Positions 1-5,483 of a stretch of 35,519 bases of DNA are shown here, piece by piece. The number at the start of each line of letters is the position of its first letter. Within the stretch, counting starts at the first letter, position 1. The translations under genes and the position numbers were made by a program. This stretch comes from Pseudomonas monteilii NBRC 103158 = DSM 14164 (GTDB taxonomy: Bacteria > Pseudomonadota > Gammaproteobacteria > Pseudomonadales > Pseudomonadaceae): NCBI RefSeq assembly GCF_000730605.1, contig NZ_BBIS01000016.1, positions 1 through 35,519 on the forward strand, in the 5' to 3' direction. The notes beneath the pieces were generated by a model that ran no database searches, was not told the origin of the DNA, and saw only the letters and a program-made list of their open reading frames with translations.

Positions 1-30
1 AAAAAAAGCGACCTTAGGGTCGCTTTTTTT
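1..30. terminator. Bidirectional intrinsic terminator
   Basis: A short GC stem (GCGACC / GGTCGC) with loop around TTA is flanked by seven A on the left and seven T on the right, so it can terminate transcription in both directions. It lies 18 bp beyond the stop codon of the minus-strand map gene and most likely ends that transcript. Confidence 0.85.
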
Positions 31-48
31 GTGCCTGAATTTCAGGTG

Positions 49-819
49 TCAGTGTTCTTCTTCCCGCAACGTCAGCACCTCAAACCCTTCCTCAGTCACC
101 GCTACCGTATGCTCCCACTGCGCCGAGAGGGTGTGATCACGCGTAATTACCGTCCAGCCATCCTTCAGCGCTCGGGTGCCACGCCCACCCTGATTGATCA
201 TCGGCTCGATGGTAAACACCATTCCCGGCTTTAGCTTCACGCCCATGCCACGCTGGCCGATGTGTAGCACTTCCGGCGCTTCATGCATCTGCTGGCCAAT
301 ACCGTGCCCGCAATATTCGCGCACCACGCTGTAGCCCGCTGCTTCGGCATGGGCCTGGATGGCATGGCCGATATCGCCCAGCGTGGCCCCGGGGCGCACC
401 TGTTCGATGCCTTTCCACAGCGCATCGTAGGTAGTGTCGACCAGGCGCCGGGCTTCATCGCTGATTTTCCCGATGCAGTACATCTTCGACGAGTCGGCGA
501 TGTAGCCGCCTTGCTCCAGGGTGATGTCGACGTTGACGATCGAGCCTTCCTTCAACACTTCATCGACCTTGGGTACGCCGTGGCACACCACATGGTCCAC
601 CGAGGTATTCAGCGAATAGGGGAAACCGTACTGGCCCTTGCTCGCCGGCCGGGCCTTGAGTGTGTCGACGATGAACGCCTCGGCGCGGTCGTTGATTTGC
701 ATCGTCGTGATGCCGGGGCGGATGAAGCTGTCGAGTTCGGCGAACACTTGGGCCAGCAGTTGGCCGGCGCGGCGCATCAGGTCGAGTTGGGCGGGGGTCT
801 TGAGGATCACTTGGGACAT
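49..819 (-). CDS. map: Type I methionine aminopeptidase
   Basis: Removes the initiator methionine from nascent proteins in the cytoplasm. The protein (256 residues from the chosen start) has the type I pattern: a metal ligand pair in VDITLEQGGYIADSS, the histidine region CGHGIGQQMHEAPEV, FTIEPMINQGG and QWEHTVAV supplying the glutamate ligands. I start at the ATG for MSQVILKTP, where family similarity begins; ATGs 21 and 72 bases further upstream are also in frame. The usual Pseudomonas map gene sits beside rpsB; here neither rpsB nor tsf is nearby, so this is probably an additional paralogue (inference). It is divergent from the nitrate reductase gene and shares its upstream region. Function is certain at family level; whether it is essential cannot be judged. 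Confidence 0.93.
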   Translation of the reverse strand: MSQVILKTPAQLDLMRRAGQLLAQVFAELDSFIRPGITTMQINDRAEAFIVDTLKARPASKGQYGFPYSLNTSVDHVVCHGVPKVDEVLKEGSIVNVDITLEQGGYIADSSKMYCIGKISDEARRLVDTTYDALWKGIEQVRPGATLGDIGHAIQAHAEAAGYSVVREYCGHGIGQQMHEAPEVLHIGQRGMGVKLKPGMVFTIEPMINQGGRGTRALKDGWTVITRDHTLSAQWEHTVAVTEEGFEVLTLREEEH

Positions 820-880
820 GGGGGGAGGACGGTTGCTCATGCTGGAATGTGCCCCAGCATAGCGCCACGGGGTGTGAGGT

Positions 881-897
881 TGCCACCGCATGGTGCG
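881..897 (+). promoter_or_regulatory. Possible NtrC binding site upstream of nitrate reductase gene
   Basis: The right half TGGTGC matches the NtrC consensus (TGCACC-N4-TGGTGCA); the left half TGCCAC is degenerate. It lies about 114 bp upstream of the -24 element, a normal enhancer distance, and parallels a better site at the same place before nirB. Position supports it more than sequence does. Confidence 0.4.
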
Positions 898-906
898 TAG
901 CCTGTG

Positions 907-941
907 ACGGCCTCATCGCGGGCAAACCTGCTCCCACAGGG
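907..941 (+). repeat. REP element (P. putida type), forward copy
   Basis: 35-bp element with the conserved GGCCTCATCGCGGGCAAAC core and a CTCCCACAGGG tail, the pattern of the abundant P. putida extragenic palindrome. It pairs with an inverted copy 28 bp downstream. Confidence 0.8.
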
Positions 942-969
942 ATGTAAATAGGCCAGAGGGCAGTGATAT

Positions 970-1004
970 CCCTGTGGGAGCGGGCGTGCCCGCGAAAGGG
1001 CCGG
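970..1004 (-). repeat. REP element, inverted copy
   Basis: 35-bp reverse-orientation REP beginning CCCTGTGGGAGCGGG and ending GCGAAAGGGCCGG. Together with the copy at 907-941 it makes a two-element inverted pair ending only 6 bp before the sigma-54 promoter. Confidence 0.8.
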
Positions 1005-1010
1005 TACAGC

Positions 1011-1026
1011 TGGCCTGTTAATTGCT
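1011..1026 (+). promoter_or_regulatory. Sigma-54 (-24/-12) promoter of nitrate reductase gene
   Basis: TGGCCTGTTAATTGCT matches TGGCAC-N5-TTGCW, with GG and GC exactly 12 bp apart. The predicted start point, near 1036-1038, falls just before the first leader hairpin. Sigma-54 dependence implies an activator such as NtrC and expression under nitrogen limitation. Confidence 0.75.
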
Positions 1027-1043
1027 GGCGTACTCCTCATCCA

Positions 1044-1092
1044 GGGCCATCAACGTCGACAGCCCACAAAACCTCACGACAAAGGCGCCGTG
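1044..1092 (+). promoter_or_regulatory. Two-hairpin ANTAR-type antiterminator target in nitrate reductase leader
   Basis: Hairpin P1 (1044-1065) has a GGGC/GCCC base, a two-base mismatch and a TC/GA closing stem around hexaloop AACGTC. Hairpin P2 (1075-1092) is CACGAC/GCCGTG with one A-C mismatch around hexaloop AAAGGC. Both loops have A at position 1 and G at position 4, the signature of RNAs bound by ANTAR antiterminators such as NasR, NasT and EutV. P2 uses bases 1084-1092, which also form the 5' arm of the following terminator, so the two structures exclude each other. NasT is the expected binder but is not encoded here. Confidence 0.75.
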
Positions 1093-1139
1093 TTGCCCCT
1101 CGCTTGCATCAGCAAGCCGGGGGCAGCCGGCGCCTTTTT
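1081..1139 (+). terminator. Leader (attenuator) terminator of nitrate reductase gene
   Basis: Long stem built from GGCGCCG/CGGCGCC, GCCCC/GGGGC and GCTTGC/GCAAGC with an ATCA loop, flanked by AAA and TTTTT. It ends 23 bp before the start codon and lies inside the transcript from the sigma-54 promoter, so it would stop transcription unless antiterminated. Confidence 0.85.
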
Positions 1140-1162
1140 GCGTTTCCCACAGGAGCCCGCCC

Positions 1163-4100
1163 ATGGCCAACAGCGCAGTACGCAGCGTTTGCCCCTATTG
1201 TGGCGTCGGCTGCGGCATCGTCATGAGCGTTGCCGACGGCAAGGTCAGCAAGGTCAGCGGCGACAAGCAACACCCCAGCAACTTCGGCCGCCTGTGCACC
1301 AAGGGCCTCACTGCGCACCTGCCGCTGACCGCCGCCGGGCGCATGGAAGACGCCTATGTACGGCAGCAGCGAAACCAGCAGCCGGCGCGCACCGGTATCG
1401 ATCAGGCCATCGCCGAAACAGCCGCACGCCTGCGTGGCATCCTCGACCAGCACGGCCCCGATGCCGTCGCGCTGTATGTGTCCGGGCAGATGTCGCTGGA
1501 AGCCCAGTACCTGGCCAACAAACTGGCCAAGGGCTTTATCCGCACCCGCCACATCGAGTCCAACTCGCGCTTGTGCATGGCCAGCGCCGGCAGTGGCTAC
1601 AAGCTGTCGCTTGGTGCCGATGGCCCACCCGGCAGCTACCAGGATTTCGAGCACGCCGACGTATTCCTGGTGATTGGCGCCAACATGGCCGACTGCCACC
1701 CGATCCTGTTCCTGCGTTTGCTCGACCGGATCAAGGCCGGTGCGAAGCTGATTGTGGTCGACCCACGGCGCAGCGCCACCGCCGACAAGGCCGACCTGTT
1801 CCTGCAGGTACGCCCCGGCAGTGACATGGCCTTGCTCAACGGCCTGCTGCATCTGCTACACCGTAACGGCCACACCAACCCTGGCTTCATCGCCCGCTTC
1901 ACCGAAGGTTGGGACGAACTGCCAGCCTTCCTCGATGACTACAGCCCTGAGCGGGTGGCCGCCATCACCGGGTTGGCCGAGGCCGACATCATCAAGGCCG
2001 CCGAATGGATCGGCGGTGCCAGCAACTGGATGAGCTGCTGGACCATGGGCCTGAACCAGAGCATCCACGGCACCTGGCACACCAATGCGATCTGCAACCT
2101 GCACCTGGCCACTGGCGCCATCTGCCGCCCCGGCAGCGGGCCGTTCTCGCTGACCGGTCAGCCCAACGCCATGGGCGGCCGTGAGATGGGCTACATGGGG
2201 CCCGGCTTGCCAGGCCAGCGCTCGGCGCTGGTGGAAGCCGACCGTGCCTTTGTCGAACAGCAATGGCACCTGGCACCTGGCAGCCTGCGCTGCGAAGGCG
2301 GCGAGGGCACGGTGGCGCTGTTCGAACAGATGAAAGCCGGTGAAGTGAAGGCTTGCTGGATTATCTGCAGCAACCCGGTGGCCAGTGTCGCCAACCGCCA
2401 GCAAGTGATCGACGGCCTGCATCAGGCCGAGCTGGTGATTACTCAGGACGCTTTCCTCGACACTGAAACCAATCGCTACGCCGACATTCTGCTACCGGCC
2501 GCGCTGTGGGCCGAAGGCGAGGGCGTGATGATCAACAGCGAGCGCAACCTTACCCTGATGCCGCGCGCCGTCGAGCCGCCAGGGCAGAGCCTGCCGGACT
2601 GGCAGATCATTGCCCGCGTGGCTTGCGCCATGGGTTATGCCGACGCCTTCGATTACGCCGATGCCGAAGCGGTGTACGAGGAAATCCGTCGCTTCCATAA
2701 CCCTGCCACCGGGTACGATCTGCGCGGCATCGGTTATGCCGAACTGCGTGGGCAACCGCGCCAGTGGCCTTGCGCGCCTGGCCGTGACAGCGACCGCAGC
2801 CCGTTGCGCTACCTGAATGACGGCAGCAGCCAGGTGCTGCTGCACGATGCCCAGGGCCAGCGCCCGGCGTTGGCATTCCCTACCGCCAGTGGCAAAGCCC
2901 GTTTCTTCGCCCGGCCTTGGTTGCCGGCACCGGAGTTGCCGAATGACGACTACCCCATGGTGCTGAATACCGGCCGTGTGCAGCACCAGTGGCACACCCT
3001 GACCAAGACCGGCAAGGTGCCGGCATTGAACAAGCTGGAGCCCGGCCCTTTCGTCGAAATTCACCCCGAAGATGCCGCCAGGCTGGGCGTTACCGAGAAA
3101 GACCAGGTGGCCATTCGTTCGCGCCGTGGCCAGGCCGTGCTACCCGCACGCATCAGCGACCGGGTCATGCCAGGCAACTGCTTCGCACCATTCCACTGGA
3201 ACGATGTGGCCGGCGAGCAACTGGCAATCAATGCCGTCACCTGCGATGCGGTTGACCCGCTGTCGCTGCAACCCGCGTTCAAACACTGCGCCGTGGCCCT
3301 GGAGCGGGTCGCAGGCGAACGCATCGATACCCTTGAACTGAACACTGCCATTGCGGAGTCAGCCCGAATGCCAACTGCCACCCTGTCTCGTCTGCTTGGC
3401 CTGGACACCCTGCCAGCCCCGGTGTTGGCAGAAGAAGAGCGCCATTACCTGCAAGGCTTTCTGCTGGGCCTGGACCAAAGCCGTGCCGAAGGCGTACCCA
3501 GCCTGCCGGCCAATGCACCGCTGGCCGCCAGCCGTCGGCTGTTCGTCGACGGCTTGCTGGCCGGTCTGTTTGCCCAGCCTGCGGCATTGCCCGCTGCGGC
3601 GTTGCCGGCGCCACGGCATCAAGTGCTGTGGGCCTCGCAGACCGGTAACGGCGAACTGTTGGCCGAGCGCTGTGCCCAACGCTTGCGCGGTGCCGGTCTG
3701 GAGGTGCAGCTCAGTTGCATGGAGGCCGTCAGCCCGCGCCAGCTACAAGGCGCCGCCAGCGTGCTGCTGATCGCCAGCACCTTTGGCGATGGCGACGCGC
3801 CAGACAGCGCCGGGGCATTCTGGCAGGCATTGCAGGGCGAAGAGGGCACCCTCTGCGCCGAGCTCCCCTATGCCGTGCTGGCCTTGGGTGACTCAAGTTA
3901 CGAGCAGTTCTGCGGTTTTGGCCGCAAACTCGACCAGCGCCTGGCTGAGCTGGGTGGGCGGCGCTTGTTGCAGCGGGTGGACTGCGAGCCCGACTTTGAC
4001 GAAGCGTTCTGCGGCTGGCTCGAAGCGCTGCTGCCCTTGCTGGGCACTGCTGCCACACCACAACCGGTCAATGAGCCTGCGCCGGTCACGATCTATGGCA

Positions 4101-5179
4101 AGCAGCAACCCTGGGCCGCCGCCTTGGTGGAAAACCGCCTGCTCAATGGGCCCGGTGCAAGCAAGGAAACCCGGCAACTGGTGTTCGACCTGAGCGGCAG
4201 CGGCTTCAGCTATGCACCTGGTGATGCCCTGGGCGTATGGCCGCGCAATTGCCCGACGCTGGTCGATGAATTGCTGGCGCTGACGCAGCTCGATGGCCAG
4301 GCCATGGTCGAGTTGAAAGGCCAGCCTGCCATGCCACTGGCCGAAGCCCTGCAAGCGCATCTGGAGATTGCCAAGGTGACCCCGCAACAACTGCAGGCCT
4401 TTGCCGGCAGTGCCCCGGACCTGCAGCGCCTGTTACAGCCCGAGTGCAAAGCCGAGCTGCAGGACTGGCTGTGGGGCCGACAGCTGGTCGATGTGCTGCG
4501 TGCTTTCCCTCAAAAACTGCCGCTGGCCAGTTGGCTCGACCTGCTCAAACCGTTGCAGCCACGGCTTTACTCGATCAGCTCCAGCCCATTGGCGCATCCG
4601 GATCAGGTGCACCTGACCGTTTCCACCGTGCGCTATGGCGAGCGTAAAGGCGTGTGCTCCAGCTTTCTGGCCGACCGTGCCCAGGCGCTGAAAGTGGCCA
4701 TCTTCCCACAGGTGTCGAAGCACTTCCGGCTGCCCGAGGATGACAGCGTGCCGGTGATCATGGTTGGCCCTGGGACTGGCATTGCACCGTTTCGTGCGTT
4801 TCTGGAAGAGCGAGAAGTGCGGGGCGCGAAAGGGGGCAACTGGCTGTTCTTTGGTGAGCAGTATGCGGCGACCGATTTCTATTATCAGGAGCAGTTGCAG
4901 GCTTGGCAGGCAAGCGGCCATCTGCGGCTGGATACCGCGTTTTCCCGTGACCAGGCCGAGAAAATCTATGTGCAGCAGCGCATGCTCGAACAGGGCGCGC
5001 AGCTGTGGCAATGGTTGGAGGCGGGGGCGTACTTCTACGTGTGTGGTGATGCCCAGCGCATGGCCAAGGATGTAGATGCGGCGTTGCGTGAAATCATTGC
5101 CGAGCATGGTGGCGTGGATGCGGATACCTACATGGAGGCCTTGAGCAAGGCCAAGCGGTATCGGCGGGATGTTTACTGA
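1163..5179 (+). CDS. Assimilatory nitrate reductase fused to CysJ-like flavoprotein
   Basis: Predicted to reduce nitrate to nitrite in the cytoplasm with NADPH as donor. The 1338-residue protein starts at the ATG preceded by AGGAG, giving MANSAVRSVCPYCG. Residues C10, C13, C17 and C45 bind a [4Fe-4S] cluster; residues up to about 740 form the molybdopterin oxidoreductase with a C-terminal dinucleotide-binding fold. After a linker, a flavodoxin domain begins near 820 (ASQTGNGE, STFGDGD, ALGDSSYEQF). A ferredoxin-reductase-type FAD/NADPH module follows (RLYSISSSP near 1133, GPGTGIAP near 1201, YVCGDAQRMAKDV). Many bacteria use a separate NasB-type reductase; here it is covalently attached, an arrangement annotated in other pseudomonads as a bifunctional nitrate reductase/sulfite reductase flavoprotein. 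It is followed by nirBD under its own promoter. Confidence 0.93.
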   Translation: MANSAVRSVCPYCGVGCGIVMSVADGKVSKVSGDKQHPSNFGRLCTKGLTAHLPLTAAGRMEDAYVRQQRNQQPARTGIDQAIAETAARLRGILDQHGPDAVALYVSGQMSLEAQYLANKLAKGFIRTRHIESNSRLCMASAGSGYKLSLGADGPPGSYQDFEHADVFLVIGANMADCHPILFLRLLDRIKAGAKLIVVDPRRSATADKADLFLQVRPGSDMALLNGLLHLLHRNGHTNPGFIARFTEGWDELPAFLDDYSPERVAAITGLAEADIIKAAEWIGGASNWMSCWTMGLNQSIHGTWHTNAICNLHLATGAICRPGSGPFSLTGQPNAMGGREMGYMGPGLPGQRSALVEADRAFVEQQWHLAPGSLRCEGGEGTVALFEQMKAGEVKACWIICSNPVASVANRQQVIDGLHQAELVITQDAFLDTETNRYADILLPAALWAEGEGVMINSERNLTLMPRAVEPPGQSLPDWQIIARVACAMGYADAFDYADAEAVYEEIRRFHNPATGYDLRGIGYAELRGQPRQWPCAPGRDSDRSPLRYLNDGSSQVLLHDAQGQRPALAFPTASGKARFFARPWLPAPELPNDDYPMVLNTGRVQHQWHTLTKTGKVPALNKLEPGPFVEIHPEDAARLGVTEKDQVAIRSRRGQAVLPARISDRVMPGNCFAPFHWNDVAGEQLAINAVTCDAVDPLSLQPAFKHCAVALERVAGERIDTLELNTAIAESARMPTATLSRLLGLDTLPAPVLAEEERHYLQGFLLGLDQSRAEGVPSLPANAPLAASRRLFVDGLLAGLFAQPAALPAAALPAPRHQVLWASQTGNGELLAERCAQRLRGAGLEVQLSCMEAVSPRQLQGAASVLLIASTFGDGDAPDSAGAFWQALQGEEGTLCAELPYAVLALGDSSYEQFCGFGRKLDQRLAELGGRRLLQRVDCEPDFDEAFCGWLEALLPLLGTAATPQPVNEPAPVTIYGKQQPWAAALVENRLLNGPGASKETRQLVFDLSGSGFSYAPGDALGVWPRNCPTLVDELLALTQLDGQAMVELKGQPAMPLAEALQAHLEIAKVTPQQLQAFAGSAPDLQRLLQPECKAELQDWLWGRQLVDVLRAFPQKLPLASWLDLLKPLQPRLYSISSSPLAHPDQVHLTVSTVRYGERKGVCSSFLADRAQALKVAIFPQVSKHFRLPEDDSVPVIMVGPGTGIAPFRAFLEEREVRGAKGGNWLFFGEQYAATDFYYQEQLQAWQASGHLRLDTAFSRDQAEKIYVQQRMLEQGAQLWQWLEAGAYFYVCGDAQRMAKDVDAALREIIAEHGGVDADTYMEALSKAKRYRRDVY

Positions 5180-5201
5180 AGTGCTCCAGGATGGGGAGCG
5201 T

Positions 5202-5218
5202 TGCACCTTGAATGTGCA
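5202..5218 (+). promoter_or_regulatory. Probable NtrC binding site upstream of nirB
   Basis: TGCACCTTGAATGTGCA fits TGCACC-N5-GGTGCA with one mismatch. It lies about 122 bp upstream of the nirB -24 element, a typical enhancer distance for sigma-54 activation. An extra GGTGCA half-site is at 5264-5269. Confidence 0.6.
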
Positions 5219-5227
5219 TTGCCTGTG

Positions 5228-5260
5228 GCGGCCGCTTCGCGAGTAAACCCACCCCACAGG
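5228..5260 (+). repeat. REP element, diverged forward copy
   Basis: GCGGCCGCTTCGCGAGTAAA followed by CCCACCCCACAGG is a diverged P. putida REP. It is the left member of an inverted pair. Confidence 0.65.
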
Positions 5261-5290
5261 TAAGGTGCAAGTCTGCAGACCTGTGGAGAT

Positions 5291-5325
5291 CCCTGTGGCA
5301 GCAGGCTTGCCCGCGAAGAGGCCGG
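5291..5325 (-). repeat. REP element, inverted copy
   Basis: CCCTGTGGCAGCAGG followed by GCGAAGAGGCCGG is a well-conserved 35-bp REP in reverse orientation. It ends 15 bp before the nirB sigma-54 promoter. Confidence 0.8.
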
Positions 5326-5340
5326 TACAGGTAACGCAAT

Positions 5341-5356
5341 TGGCACACTCCCTGCT
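5341..5356 (+). promoter_or_regulatory. Sigma-54 promoter of nirBD
   Basis: TGGCACACTCCCTGCT carries a perfect TGGCAC -24 element and a CTGCT -12 element, with GG and GC exactly 12 bp apart. The predicted start near 5366-5368 precedes the first leader hairpin by about 15 nt. Confidence 0.8.
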
Positions 5357-5381
5357 TTACCCAAGCTACAACAAAGCCCAC

Positions 5382-5439
5382 TGATCAACGGCGATCAACC
5401 CGGGCCACCTACCGTGATGAATACAGGCAAAGGCGCCTG
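5382..5439 (+). promoter_or_regulatory. Two-hairpin ANTAR-type antiterminator target in nirB leader
   Basis: P1 (5382-5397) is a perfect 5-bp stem TGATC/GATCA around hexaloop AACGGC. P2 (5424-5439) is a perfect 5-bp stem CAGGC/GCCTG around hexaloop AAAGGC. Both loops have A1 and G4, and the P2 loop is identical to that of the nitrate reductase leader. The 3' arm of P2 (5435-5439) is part of the 5' arm of the next terminator, so formation of P2 blocks termination. Expected ligand: a NasT-type ANTAR protein, itself held by nitrate-free NasS (family knowledge). Confidence 0.82.
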
Positions 5440-5467
5440 GAGCTTCGGCTCCAGGCGCTTTTTTTTT
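5429..5467 (+). terminator. Leader (attenuator) terminator of nirBD
   Basis: Perfect 11-bp stem GCGCCTGGAGC/GCTCCAGGCGC closed by a TTCG tetraloop, preceded by AAAG and followed by nine T. It lies directly before the nirB ribosome binding site GAGG and only 17 bp before the start codon. Confidence 0.92.
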
Positions 5468-5483
5468 GATCGAGGATCGGCTT

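Larger units (their letters stand above)
820..1162. other. Divergent intergenic region, map / nitrate reductase
   Basis: Gene-free stretch of 343 bases. From left to right it holds a possible NtrC site, two REP elements in inverted orientation, a sigma-54 promoter, two ANTAR-type hairpins, an intrinsic terminator and the ribosome binding site of the nitrate reductase gene; each is listed separately. I see no clear sigma-70 promoter for map. Confidence 0.8.
5180..5483. other. Intergenic region, nitrate reductase / nirB
   Basis: 304-base gap between two same-strand genes. It contains an NtrC-like site, an inverted REP pair, a sigma-54 promoter, two ANTAR-type hairpins, a terminator and the nirB ribosome binding site, all listed separately. 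No terminator for the preceding gene is evident other than the REP hairpins. Confidence 0.8.

Noticed and set aside
1022..1162. In-frame upstream extension of the nitrate reductase from an ATG at 1022
   Set aside because: It would translate through the sigma-54 promoter and terminator hairpin; family similarity and AGGAG support the ATG at 1163.
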